Positions 8,816-17,252 of a stretch of DNA of 64,000 nucleotides are shown in pieces. Position numbers and translations under genes: made by a program. Position 1 is the stretch's first letter. Every line of letters starts with the position of its first letter. The notes under the pieces were generated by a model. The model saw only the letters and a list, made by a program, of their open reading frames with translations. It searched no databases and was not told where the DNA came from. The stretch is from Ga0077555 sp031367895 (GTDB lineage: Bacteria; Pseudomonadota; Alphaproteobacteria; Rhizobiales; Hyphomicrobiaceae): assembly GCA_031367895.1 (NCBI GenBank), contig JANLQP010000015.1:21674-85673 (forward strand). Direction: 5' to 3'.

Positions 8816-9922
8816 ATGGCAACTATACCGAAAGTGAAGCTCGACCGGCTGGTCGAGCGCTGGCAGTCGATCCAGGCCGAGCTGAACGCCGGCCCGGCCC
8901 AGGCGCGCTTCGTCGCGCTGTCGAAGGAGTTCTCGGAACTCGATCCGGTCGTGCAGACGATCAACGCACTCCGCAAGCTCGAAGACGAGCGCGCCGAGCT
9001 CGATGCCATGCTCGCCGACCGCACCGCCGACAAGGAAATGGCGGAGCTTGCCGGCGACGAACGCCGCGCCTTGCTGCCGCGCATCGAGGCGGCGGCGCAC
9101 CAATTGACGCTCCAGCTGCTGCCCAAGGACGCCGCCGACGACCGCAGCGCCATCCTGGAAGTGCGTGCCGGCACCGGCGGCGACGAAGCGGCGCTGTTTG
9201 CGGCCGATCTCTTCCGCATGTACAGCCGCTATGCCGAGCTGCACGGCTGGAAGGTCGAGATCATCTCAGCTTCGGAAAACGATCTCGGCGGCTACCGGGA
9301 AGTGATCGCCTCGATCATCGGCAAGGGCGTGTTTGCGCGGCTGAAATTCGAGTCCGGCGTGCACCGCGTGCAGCGTGTGCCCGTCACCGAGACCAAGGGG
9401 CGCATCCACACCTCGACAGCGACGGTCGCGATCATGCCGGAAGCCGAGGAGGTCGACATCGTGATCCGGCCCGAGGACATCCGCATCGAAACCATGCTGG
9501 GGACCGGTCCCGGCGGTCAGAATGTTAACAAGACCGAGTCTGCGGTGCGCATTACGCATTTGCCGACAGGCCTCGTCGTGACCTCGGCGCTGAAGTCACA
9601 ACACCAGAATCGCCGAATGGCTATGCAGGTGCTCCGGTCCCGCCTTTACGAGCTCGAGCGCGAGAAGGCCGTCCGGGAACGCTCCAAGGAACGCGAGACA
9701 AAGATCGGCAGTGCCGGCAGCATTGGCGACCGCTCGCTACGCATCCGTTCCTACCATTGGCCGGAACGGCGGGTGTCGGACCACCGCATCGGCTTGACGC
9801 TGCATAAGCTGGAAGAGATCGTGAACGGCCCTGGCCTCGACGAGATCATCGATGCGCTGACCGCCGAGCATCAGGCGAGTCTGCTCGCGACCACAGACGA
9901 GGGTGGCCGTGCCGGCGTCTGA
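8816..9922 (+). CDS. prfA: Peptide chain release factor 1
   Basis: 368 residues. It reads UAA and UAG and triggers peptidyl-tRNA hydrolysis. The codon-recognition tripeptide region HRVQRVPVTETKGRIHTS has PVT, the RF1-type motif (RF2 has SPF). The catalytic GGQ lies in GTGPGGQNVNKTES near residue 233. The C-terminal segment RIRSYHWPERRVSDHRIG is also RF1-like. The frame extends upstream to 8579, but the ATG at 8816 (MATIPKVKLDRL) fits the family. The stop overlaps the prmC start by 20 bases, the classical prfA-prmC pair. Confidence 0.96.
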   Translation: MATIPKVKLDRLVERWQSIQAELNAGPAQARFVALSKEFSELDPVVQTINALRKLEDERAELDAMLADRTADKEMAELAGDERRALLPRIEAAAHQLTLQLLPKDAADDRSAILEVRAGTGGDEAALFAADLFRMYSRYAELHGWKVEIISASENDLGGYREVIASIIGKGVFARLKFESGVHRVQRVPVTETKGRIHTSTATVAIMPEAEEVDIVIRPEDIRIETMLGTGPGGQNVNKTESAVRITHLPTGLVVTSALKSQHQNRRMAMQVLRSRLYELEREKAVRERSKERETKIGSAGSIGDRSLRIRSYHWPERRVSDHRIGLTLHKLEEIVNGPGLDEIIDALTAEHQASLLATTDEGGRAGV

Positions 9923-10829
9923 TCCGGGGCTGCCAAGGTCGCAGCAGCTATCGGAGCGCACGGTCGGGCAGGCGCAAAAACACCTCGCGGCCCGTTTTGC
10001 AGCTGCCGGTCTCGATACGCCCGCCCTCGACGCACGCCTGCTCGTGACCGGCGCTCTCGGTCTCGACGCCGCGGAAGGCATCCGCAACCCGGATCGGGGT
10101 TTCGACGACGCGGGCGCAGCCCGCATCCAGGCCTTCGCTACCCGCCGGCTCGCCCGCGAGCCCGTGTCGCGTATTCTCGGCCTGCGTCCGTTCTACGGCC
10201 TCGACCTCGAGATTAGCCCGGCCACGCTCGATCCCCGGCCAGACACGGAAACGATTGTGGACACTGTGCTTGAACTGGTCCGGACCGGACAGACACCCGG
10301 TGGTCAGGCGCCGCGCATCCTCGATCTTGGCACTGGCTCCGGCGCTATCATCCTCGCCCTGCTCCACGCGCTGCCCGACACCCGGGGCATTGCCACCGAT
10401 ATCGCGCCGGACGCGCTCGCAGTTGCCCGGCGAAACGCCGTGCGGCACGGCGTTACCGATCGGCTGGAGACGAAAGCCACACGCTGGCTCGACCGTGTTT
10501 CCGGACGGTTCGACGTGATCGTTTCCAATCCGCCGTACATCCCGTCGGGCATCATCACTGGGCTCGCTCCCGAGGTTGCCGCGTACGATCCCCTGACCGC
10601 ACTTGACGGTGGCGCGGACGGGCTCGATGCTTATCGCGCTCTGATCCCCCCAGCCGCCGAAGCGCTCAATCCTGGCGGCTGGCTCGTGCTCGAGATCGGC
10701 TCGGGGCAGGAATCGGACGTCGCGCGGCTCGCAATGGACTGCCAGACGTTCAGCACCGATCCGCATTTAATGGAGCGTCGCGACCTTTCGGGCCGCATCC
10801 GCTGTGTGGCAGTTCGGGCACGACGATGA
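9903..10829 (+). CDS. prmC: Release factor glutamine N5-methyltransferase
   Basis: 308 residues. Methylates the glutamine of the GGQ motif of release factors using S-adenosylmethionine. An N-terminal helical domain is followed by a Rossmann methyltransferase domain with ILDLGTGSGAIILALL (motif I). The signature VSNPPYIPSG is the NPPY substrate loop, near residue 208. It starts with GTG at 9903 inside the end of prfA, so translation is probably coupled. The enzyme's substrate is encoded just upstream. Confidence 0.95.
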   Translation: MAVPASDPGLPRSQQLSERTVGQAQKHLAARFAAAGLDTPALDARLLVTGALGLDAAEGIRNPDRGFDDAGAARIQAFATRRLAREPVSRILGLRPFYGLDLEISPATLDPRPDTETIVDTVLELVRTGQTPGGQAPRILDLGTGSGAIILALLHALPDTRGIATDIAPDALAVARRNAVRHGVTDRLETKATRWLDRVSGRFDVIVSNPPYIPSGIITGLAPEVAAYDPLTALDGGADGLDAYRALIPPAAEALNPGGWLVLEIGSGQESDVARLAMDCQTFSTDPHLMERRDLSGRIRCVAVRARR

Positions 10830-11255
10830 ACACGTGCAAAAAAAATGCTTGGCTTCGAGGGACAATCGGGATAGCGTTCTCATACGCCAATGCGTAGAGG
10901 GCTCGAGCACCCCAGCCGATAGAATGGGGCGGGGCGCAGGACATGGCATCTGAGATGGTTGTGGATTTGTGATCGCAACCGCTGGCGCCTAGGTTCCCAG
11001 GACGACAACATCGACTGACAGTCGCTTCCCGTGAAGGGATGTACTTGCGATCGAGCAGTATGAGATGAACCCTGATTGCTGGTTATGGCTTGCACACGCG
11101 GGTCGAAGCTGGGCGCAGGCGACGAGGTCGGGCTGGTTTGCGCCCGTGACGTATATCGTCGTGAACCACCGCGAGCGCGCGGTCGAGGCTGGACGCACAA
11201 AGTGCACGTAACCCGGCAGACAAATGAGCAAATATCAACCTGAGAACGGGAGCCC
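10830..11255. other. Non-coding region before the DUF4167 gene
   Basis: A 426-base gap in which no open frame has a plausible start, ribosome binding site or recognisable protein. It contains an A8 run (10841-10848) and otherwise ordinary sequence. I saw no tRNA fold, riboswitch or strong terminator. It presumably carries the promoter of the DUF4167 gene. Confidence 0.4.
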
Positions 11256-12464
11256 ATGAGGCAGGGACAGCAGCATCGCCGCGGTCGCGGTCGCAGCAGC
11301 AATAACAATAGCAGCGGCGGCGGAGGGCAACAGCAACAGCACCAGCGCAAGGGGCAAAATCCGCTGTCGCGCAGCTACGAGTCGAACGGTCCCGACATCA
11401 AGGTGCGCGGCACACCCGCCCATGTCGCTGAAAAATACCTCCAGCTGGCGCGTGATGCTCAGTCGGGCGGTGACCCGGTGCTCGCCGAAAACTACTTACA
11501 GCATGCCGAACACTACAATCGCATCATCTTTACCTACCGTGAACAGCAGGGACTGCCGCCGCCTCAGGTGAGCGAGAACGCCAACGGCCAAATGCGCTCG
11601 CGGTTCGACGGTCCCGACACTGACGAGAACGGCGACGACATGGATGATCTCGGCCAGTCCGAGCAGCCGATGGTGCAGCGCTTCCCGCAAGAACCACAGC
11701 GCAGTCCGGAAGGCCCGCGCGGCGACGACCGGCCAACGCGCCAGCAAGACAGCCAGCAACAAAACCCCCAGCACAACGATCAGGGGCAGAGCCGTTTCCG
11801 CGACCGCCAGGATCGCCCGCGCCACCGGAATGATCGCAACGATCGCAATGACCGCTTCGAAAACCGGGGCGACCGCGGAGATCGCGGAGAACGGCCCGAG
11901 CAACGTGGCGAACGCTACGACAATCGGCCGGAGCGCAGCGACCGAGATCGCGATCGCGGCGACCGGTTCGAACGCGGTGGGGATCGTGGCGGCGAACGCG
12001 GCGGAGACCGTGGTTTCGACCGTCCACTGAACAACGACCGGCCTGTTGAGCGCCAAGCCGACGATCGCTCGCAGGAGCCACGCTTCGAGCCGCGTTCGGT
12101 TGAACCTCGTCCTGCGGTCGACGCGCGTCCCGTTGAACCGCGTCCCATTGAACCGCGTCCGATTGAGCCGCGTCCGATTGAGCCGCGTCCGATTGAGCCG
12201 AGGGCGGAACCGCGGATCCCTCGCGAACGGCACGTCGAGCGTGCGCTCGAGGACGCGCCGGCACCGGTTGCCATCGACGCCGTAGCAGCCACGCCGACAC
12301 CAGCGCGCGCCGAAGCCGCACCCCGAGCCAGGCGCGAGCGTTTCGGCCCCGGCAACGAGCAACCGGATTTTCTCCGCCGCCCGGTTCGCCGGCCGCGTCG
12401 CGAGGCAGAACCTGTCGCGAGCCCTGTACCACCAACGGGATCCGAGGAACCGACGCGGGATTAA
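11256..12464 (+). CDS. DUF4167 domain protein with Arg/Asp-rich low-complexity tail
   Basis: 402 residues. The N-terminus is basic and Asn/Gln/Gly-rich. It is followed by the conserved DUF4167 block (about residues 35-95: NPLSRSYESNGPDIKVRGT, then AEKYLQLARDAQSGGD). The rest is disordered: many Asp-Arg pairs around 180-270 and a run of five-residue ERPxP-like repeats encoded at 12126-12200. DUF4167 is common in Hyphomicrobiales and of unknown function; the basic disordered composition suggests RNA or nucleic-acid contact (inference). It is directly upstream of hslU, 57 bases away. Confidence 0.85.
   Translation: MRQGQQHRRGRGRSSNNNSSGGGGQQQQHQRKGQNPLSRSYESNGPDIKVRGTPAHVAEKYLQLARDAQSGGDPVLAENYLQHAEHYNRIIFTYREQQGLPPPQVSENANGQMRSRFDGPDTDENGDDMDDLGQSEQPMVQRFPQEPQRSPEGPRGDDRPTRQQDSQQQNPQHNDQGQSRFRDRQDRPRHRNDRNDRNDRFENRGDRGDRGERPEQRGERYDNRPERSDRDRDRGDRFERGGDRGGERGGDRGFDRPLNNDRPVERQADDRSQEPRFEPRSVEPRPAVDARPVEPRPIEPRPIEPRPIEPRPIEPRAEPRIPRERHVERALEDAPAPVAIDAVAATPTPARAEAAPRARRERFGPGNEQPDFLRRPVRRPRREAEPVASPVPPTGSEEPTRD
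12126..12200 (+). repeat. Five tandem 15-base units inside the DUF4167 gene
   Basis: Units begin at 12126, 12141, 12156, 12171 and 12186. The last three are identical (CGTCCGATTGAGCCG), and the first two differ at a few positions. They encode repeated Arg-Pro-Ile/Val-Glu-Pro. Because units are 15 bases, gain or loss keeps the frame, so copy number could vary between strains without disrupting the protein. Confidence 0.85.
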
Positions 12465-12521
12465 GGGTTGCGCAAAAACTGCGCAGCTCCGCGCCTTGGC
12501 ACAATAGTCTTGCGGAAACCC

Positions 12522-13826
12522 ATGACCAGCTTTTCGCCGCGCGAAATCGTTTCCGAGCTCGATCGTTACATCATCGGGCAGAACGATGCCAAACGTGCCG
12601 TGGCGATCGCGTTGCGCAATCGATGGCGCCGGCAGCAGCTTACCGGCGCGCTCCGCGAGGAGGTGCTGCCGAAAAACATCTTGATGATCGGCCCCACCGG
12701 CTGCGGCAAAACGGAAATCTCGCGGCGGCTGGCGCGGCTCGCTGGCGCACCGTTCCTGAAAGTCGAGGCAACCAAGTTTACCGAGGTCGGCTACGTCGGG
12801 CGGGATGTCGACTCGATCATCCGCGATCTGGTCGAAGTCGGCATCGGCCTTGTCCGTGATCAAAAGCGCCGCGAGGTGAAAGCGCTCGCGGAGAAGAATG
12901 CCGAGGAGCGGGTGCTCGACGCTCTCGTCGGTCAGAACTCGCGGCCAGAAACGCGCGAAACGTTCCGGCGGCAATTGCGCGCCAATGAACTCAACGACAA
13001 GATGGTCGAAGTTCAAATCACAGAGCAAGGCGGCGGCATTCCGTCGTTCGACATTCCAGGCGGCCAAGTCGGCATGATCAATGTCGGCGAGATGCTCGGC
13101 AAGGCCTTCGGCCAGCGCACCAAGGCGCGGCGCATGACGGTCGGGCAAAGTTTCGAATTGCTGATCGCGCAGGAAAGCGACAAGCTAATCGACAGCGAGC
13201 AGATCTCGCAGGAAGCCGTGAAGGCGGTCGAGAACGACGGCATCGTTTTTCTCGACGAGATCGACAAGATCTGCTCGCGCAGCGAAGCCGGCCGTGCGGG
13301 TGCCGATATCTCACGCGAAGGCGTGCAGCGCGATCTGTTACCTCTGATCGAAGGCACGACCGTCTCGACGAAGTATGGCCCGGTGAAAACCGACCACGTG
13401 TTGTTCATCGCTTCCGGCGCCTTCCATCTGGCGAAGCCATCCGACCTGCTGCCGGAGTTGCAGGGCCGGCTGCCGATTCGCGTCGAGCTGCAGCCCCTCA
13501 CTCGGCCGGACCTCCGCCGCATCTTGACCGAGCCTGAAGCGAGCCTGATCAAGCAGTACGTAGCGCTGATGGCGACGGAAGGCGTGACGCTGGCGTTCAC
13601 CGACGATGCGATCGACGCCGTCGCCGACATCACGGTCGAGGTCAATTCAACGGTGGAGAACATCGGCGCCCGCCGCCTGCAGACGGTGATGGAGCGCGTG
13701 CTCGACGAGATCTCATTCGAGGCTTCTGACAAGAACGGCCAGACGCTCACGATCGACGCGGCTTACGTGAAGGAGCGCGTCGGTGCGTTGGCAAAGAACG
13801 TCGACCTATCGAAGTTCATCCTTTGA
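12522..13826 (+). CDS. hslU: ATP-dependent protease ATPase subunit HslU
   Basis: 434 residues, normal length. AAA+ unfoldase that partners the HslV peptidase in the cytosol. It starts MTSFSPREIVSELDRYIIGQ. Walker A is IGPTGCGKTEISRRLA, the family segment KFTEVGYVGRDVDSIIRDLV follows, and Walker B is GIVFLDEIDKI. Sensor residues lie in LPELQGRLPIRVEL, and the C-terminus ends in NVDLSKFIL, which inserts into HslV. Longer starts exist upstream, but the ATG at 12522 fits all relatives. No hslV is present anywhere in this window. Confidence 0.97.
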   Translation: MTSFSPREIVSELDRYIIGQNDAKRAVAIALRNRWRRQQLTGALREEVLPKNILMIGPTGCGKTEISRRLARLAGAPFLKVEATKFTEVGYVGRDVDSIIRDLVEVGIGLVRDQKRREVKALAEKNAEERVLDALVGQNSRPETRETFRRQLRANELNDKMVEVQITEQGGGIPSFDIPGGQVGMINVGEMLGKAFGQRTKARRMTVGQSFELLIAQESDKLIDSEQISQEAVKAVENDGIVFLDEIDKICSRSEAGRAGADISREGVQRDLLPLIEGTTVSTKYGPVKTDHVLFIASGAFHLAKPSDLLPELQGRLPIRVELQPLTRPDLRRILTEPEASLIKQYVALMATEGVTLAFTDDAIDAVADITVEVNSTVENIGARRLQTVMERVLDEISFEASDKNGQTLTIDAAYVKERVGALAKNVDLSKFIL

Positions 13827-13835
13827 TGTGATCGA

Positions 13836-15026
13836 CTAGCCTTTCACAACGCTTGCGGATTTCAGGCGTTCGATGTCGCTTGCCGCCAGCCCAAGTTCGG
13901 TCAGCAGTGCGTTCGTGTCGCCGCCGAGCGACGGCGGCGCCGCGTCCGGAATCGTCGCGACGCCACTGCATTGGATCGCCTGCCGCAGCGTGCGCTTGAT
14001 TGGCGTTTGCTGATTGTAGTTCGGCTCGAAGAATCCAACCGCTTTCAGATGCGGATCCTCGAGCAAGCCTTCGAGCGTGTTCACCGGCCCGCACGGGATA
14101 TCCAGATCCTCGAAAATGCCGAGCCATTCCGCCGACGTCCGCCCGCCAAAGGAAGCGGCCAGAATCGTATAGAGTTCGTCGGAGTGCTTCGAGCGCGCCG
14201 CATTGTCGCTGAACCATGGCGCGGCGATGATATCCTCGCGTCCAATCGCCTCGAGCGCGCGGCGCCACTGCTCGGTCGTGTACGGTAACAAGGCGATGTA
14301 GCCGTCCTTCGTGTGAAACGGCTTGCGATTGCGCGATAGCGTGCGGTGATAGCCGAGTGTGCCGTTCGCCTCGAACGTCGCGCCCATAAGGTGCTCGTTC
14401 AGCGTGAAACCGGCCATGGCCTCCAGCATCGGCATCTCGATTTTCTGGCCCTTGCCGCCAGTGCGCTCGCGATGCAGCAGCGCCGCCAGCACTGCATAAA
14501 CCACGTGCAGCGCTGCGACCTTGTCCGCCGTCACAGTCGGGTGGTAAGCGGGCGCGCCGTCGCGCCGCTCCGCCAATCCAGCGATGCCGGAGCCGGCTTG
14601 GATGATGTCGTCGTACGCTGGCTTGCCAGCATAAGGGCCATCGCTGCCGTAGCCGAGTGCTGCGCAATAGACGAGGCGCGGATTCAGCGCATGCACGGCC
14701 TCCCAGGAGAAACCGAGGCGATCGAGCGCATCCTGGCGCATGTTGTGAACGAGCGCATCCGCAGTGCCGATCAGGCGGCGCAGAATATCCTTCCCCTCCG
14801 GCCGTTTCAGATCCACCGACAGCGAGCGCTTATTGCGGTTGTTGTTGGCGAAAACAGCGCCGATACCGGGCGCGCCATGCGGCGGCGTCGCGCGGTTCAT
14901 GTCGCCGTCGAGGGTTTCGATCTTGATGACCTCGGCGCCGAGATCTCCAAGGATCTGGGTGGCGTAAGGCCCCAGAATGATCGTCGTGATGTCGATGATC
15001 CGAAAACCCTCGAGAAGGGGATACAT
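13836..15026 (-). CDS. CaiB/BaiF family (class III) CoA-transferase
   Basis: 396 residues of the formyl-CoA transferase/carnitine CoA-transferase fold. It opens LLEGFRIIDITTIILGPYATQILGDLGAEVIKIE, the standard N-terminal signature. The segments SLSVDLKRPEGKDILRRLI and DALVHNMRQDALDRLG follow, as does the active-site region around PRLVYCAALGYGSDGPY. It transfers CoA between organic acids; the acids cannot be inferred from its neighbours. Convergent with hslU, nine bases apart. Confidence 0.9.
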   Translation of the reverse strand: MYPLLEGFRIIDITTIILGPYATQILGDLGAEVIKIETLDGDMNRATPPHGAPGIGAVFANNNRNKRSLSVDLKRPEGKDILRRLIGTADALVHNMRQDALDRLGFSWEAVHALNPRLVYCAALGYGSDGPYAGKPAYDDIIQAGSGIAGLAERRDGAPAYHPTVTADKVAALHVVYAVLAALLHRERTGGKGQKIEMPMLEAMAGFTLNEHLMGATFEANGTLGYHRTLSRNRKPFHTKDGYIALLPYTTEQWRRALEAIGREDIIAAPWFSDNAARSKHSDELYTILAASFGGRTSAEWLGIFEDLDIPCGPVNTLEGLLEDPHLKAVGFFEPNYNQQTPIKRTLRQAIQCSGVATIPDAAPPSLGGDTNALLTELGLAASDIERLKSASVVKG

Positions 15027-15099
15027 CCGGCGGTTCTCCGTTCCTGTCGCATCCTTGTGCCCGAAGTGCCCGCCCTTGACCAGCGCCCGGAATCGAACA

Positions 15100-15121
15100 G
15101 GGGAGGCGCGAACGCCTCCCC
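15100..15121 (-). terminator. Stable hairpin downstream of amtB
   Basis: The minus strand of 15100-15121 forms a nine-base GGGGAGGCG/CGCCTCCCC stem closed by a TTCG loop, an especially stable tetraloop. It lies 29 bases past the amtB stop. Only a short T-containing tract follows (TGTT), so it is a weak intrinsic terminator or a 3' stabilising element. Confidence 0.5.
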
Positions 15122-15149
15122 CTTTGTCGTCGCAATCAATCAGCGCTGA

Positions 15150-16625
15150 TCAAAGATTGTAAGCGCGCTCGCCATGCTCGGTGATATCGAGGCCCTCGCG
15201 TTCCTGCTGCTCGGCCGGCCGCAACCCGACAACGGTGTCGACCAGCATGAAGAGAATTGCAGAGCCGATCCCCGACCACAGCAGCGTCACGATGACGGCC
15301 TTGATCTGTGTGATGACCTGGGCGGCCATAGCGTAGTCGCCCGGAGCAGCCTCGCCCGGCTTTACGACGTAATCGATCAGGCCCGTACCGCCGAGCGACG
15401 GCGAAACCAGGACGCCCGTCGCGATGGCGCCGAGAATGCCGCCAATGCAATGAATGCCGAACACGTCGAGGCTGTCGTCATAGCCGGCCTTGTTCTTGAT
15501 CGTGGTGCAGAACGCGAAGCACACCGCGCCAGCGAGAAGGCCGAGCACGATCGAGCCCATCGGGCCGGCATATCCGGAGGCCGGTGTGACAGCGACCAGG
15601 CCCGCGACGGCGCCCGACATGAGGCCCAACAGCGAGGGGCGACCCTTGTCCATCCACTCCGCAAGCATCCAGGCGAGACCTGCAGCAGCAGTCGCGACGA
15701 AGGTGTTCATCATCGCGAGGGCCGCCGTGCCGTTTGCTTCGAGATTGGAGCCAGCATTGAAACCGAACCAACCGACCCAAAGCAGCGAAGCGCCGATCAT
15801 GGTCATCGTCAGCGAATGCGGTGCAAGAGACTCGCGGCCAAAACCAACCCGACGGCCGATCATCAGCGCACCAACGAGACCGGCAATACCGGCGTTGATG
15901 TGCACGACGGTGCCGCCGGCGAAGTCGAGAGCGCCCCATTGATAGAGCTTGCCGGCGTCGGCCTGGACAACGGCAAGAGCGACTTCAGCGGCCTTTTTCG
16001 CGTCGCCGGACGCAGCCGCGACCTTTTTCGCCGCATCAGCAATGGCGTCGGGACCGGCCCAGTACCAGACCATGTGTGCGATCGGGAAATAGACGAACGT
16101 CACCCACAGAGCGACGAACAGCATCAGCGCCGAGAAGCGGATGCGCTCCGCGAACGCACCGACAATCAGCGCCGGGGTGATGCAAGCGAACGTCATCTGG
16201 AAAGCGATGTAGACGTACTCGGGGATGACGACGCCGTTCGAGAAGGTGGCTGCCGTCGATCCGGCGTTGACGCCCTTCAGGAACAACTTGTCGAAGCCAC
16301 CAATGAAATCGTTGAGCTTGCCACCGCCGGTAAACGCCAGGCTGTAGCCGTAGGTGACCCAGATGATCGACACCATCGAGACGATTGCGAACACCTGCAT
16401 CAGCACGGACAACATGTTCTTGGAGCGGACGAGCCCACCATAGAACAGAGCGAGGCCCGGCACCGACATAAGGAGCACGAGAACTGTCGAGATGAACATG
16501 AAGGCCGTATCGCCCTTGTTGGGCACGGGATTGGCCGCCATGGCGGCGGAGCTGGTCACGGCAAGCGTCATGGCCGTGGCAGAAAACGCGATCGCCGTTT
16601 GGCGCGCGAGCGAACAGGCAAGCAT
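15150..16625 (-). CDS. amtB: Ammonium transporter AmtB
   Basis: 491 residues. Trimeric inner-membrane channel for ammonium/ammonia. A signal peptide (residues 1-30, ending SSAAMAAN) precedes 11 membrane helices. Conserved elements include GLALFYGGLVRSKNMLS, DFAGGTVVHINAGIAGLVG (first pore histidine) and DVFGIHCIGGILGAIATGV (second pore histidine). An Ala/Lys-rich insertion around residues 200-225 lies in a periplasmic loop. It is downstream of glnK by 62 bases, the classic glnK-amtB pair in which GlnK plugs AmtB when nitrogen is plentiful. Confidence 0.96.
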   Translation of the reverse strand: MLACSLARQTAIAFSATAMTLAVTSSAAMAANPVPNKGDTAFMFISTVLVLLMSVPGLALFYGGLVRSKNMLSVLMQVFAIVSMVSIIWVTYGYSLAFTGGGKLNDFIGGFDKLFLKGVNAGSTAATFSNGVVIPEYVYIAFQMTFACITPALIVGAFAERIRFSALMLFVALWVTFVYFPIAHMVWYWAGPDAIADAAKKVAAASGDAKKAAEVALAVVQADAGKLYQWGALDFAGGTVVHINAGIAGLVGALMIGRRVGFGRESLAPHSLTMTMIGASLLWVGWFGFNAGSNLEANGTAALAMMNTFVATAAAGLAWMLAEWMDKGRPSLLGLMSGAVAGLVAVTPASGYAGPMGSIVLGLLAGAVCFAFCTTIKNKAGYDDSLDVFGIHCIGGILGAIATGVLVSPSLGGTGLIDYVVKPGEAAPGDYAMAAQVITQIKAVIVTLLWSGIGSAILFMLVDTVVGLRPAEQQEREGLDITEHGERAYNL

Positions 16626-16687
16626 ATTGCGGATGTCCTTTGGATTTATGGTCCGAACCAGGCCTTGATGCCTTGGTGGTTTCCCGA

Positions 16688-17026
16688 TCAGAGCGCGCTG
16701 TCGTCGGTCTCGCCGGTGCGGATCCGCACCGTGTGCTCGATCGACGAGACGAAGATCTTGCCGTCACCGATCTGGCCGGTCTTGGCGGCGCGCGTGATGG
16801 CCTCGATCGCCTTGTCGGCATCGGCCGACGAGACAGCGACCTCGATCTTCACTTTCGGCAGGAAGCTCACGGCGTATTCGGCGCCCCGATAGATCTCTGT
16901 GTGGCCCTTCTGGCGGCCATAACCTTTGACTTCGGTAACCGTCATGCCTTGCAACCCGAGTTCGGTGAGGACTGTGCGCACCTCCTCGAGCTTGAATGGT
17001 TTGATGATGGCTGTGATCAGCTTCAT
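16688..17026 (-). CDS. glnK: Nitrogen regulatory protein P-II (GlnK)
   Basis: 112 residues, standard PII length. Trimeric signal protein sensing 2-oxoglutarate and ATP/ADP. It starts MKLITAIIKPFKLEEVRTVL. The T-loop GYGRQKGHTEIYRGAEY contains the uridylylated tyrosine (Tyr51 position). The C-terminal signature is TGQIGDGKIFVSSIEHTVRIRTGE. Linked to amtB, so GlnK rather than GlnB. A sigma-54-like sequence lies about 80 bases upstream. Confidence 0.96.
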   Translation of the reverse strand: MKLITAIIKPFKLEEVRTVLTELGLQGMTVTEVKGYGRQKGHTEIYRGAEYAVSFLPKVKIEVAVSSADADKAIEAITRAAKTGQIGDGKIFVSSIEHTVRIRTGETDDSAL

Positions 17027-17105
17027 GGTGAGCCCTGCGCCCCTTGGTTAAATCCCCTCACGCGCATTTCGCGTCATCCGTCCTGAGCCGGACGTTGTGA
17101 CTCTA

Positions 17106-17132
17106 TCAAGACTCGTGCCAATCGCAGATTGG
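17106..17132 (-). promoter_or_regulatory. Sigma-54-like promoter of glnK-amtB with overlapping palindrome
   Basis: The minus strand of 17106-17121 reads TTGGCACGAGTCTTGA. It matches the RpoN consensus except that the -12 GC is GA. A perfect 6-3-6 palindrome, CCAATC-N3-GATTGG (17118-17132), overlaps the -24 GG. The nirB promoter has the same arrangement (CCAATG-N3-CATTGG). Initiation would be near 17094, about 68 bases before glnK. Because -12 GC is normally important, this promoter may be weak, or the real one may lie elsewhere. Confidence 0.5.
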
Positions 17133-17145
17133 CTACTCAACCAAT

Positions 17146-17157
17146 TGATATATATCA
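17146..17157. promoter_or_regulatory. AT palindrome upstream of glnK
   Basis: TGATATATATCA is a perfect 12-base palindrome about 25 bases upstream of the sigma-54-like -24 element. It sits in the AT-rich 17140-17175 stretch, where an activator or nucleoid protein could bind. No specific regulator is recognised. Confidence 0.3.
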
Positions 17158-17252
17158 TTATTTTAGAGCTTCAGAGACGCTCTGGTCGCGGCGCTGGCCT
17201 GTTTTTTGGGCAATTTTTCCGTGTCGCCGGAATTGACGCCTGAAAATCAGGC

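Noticed and set aside
12500..12518. TTGGCAC...TTGC resembling a sigma-54 promoter just before hslU
   Set aside because: GG and GC are 12 bases apart rather than 10, and the site ends four bases before the hslU ATG, so it could not start that transcript.
11496..13148. 550-codon antisense frame opposite DUF4167 and hslU
   Set aside because: Shadow frame; the plus-strand genes have clear domains and starts.
15174..16892. 572-codon plus-strand frame opposite amtB and glnK
   Set aside because: Shadow of the membrane protein gene, rich in His, Arg and Asp as expected for antisense of hydrophobic codons.
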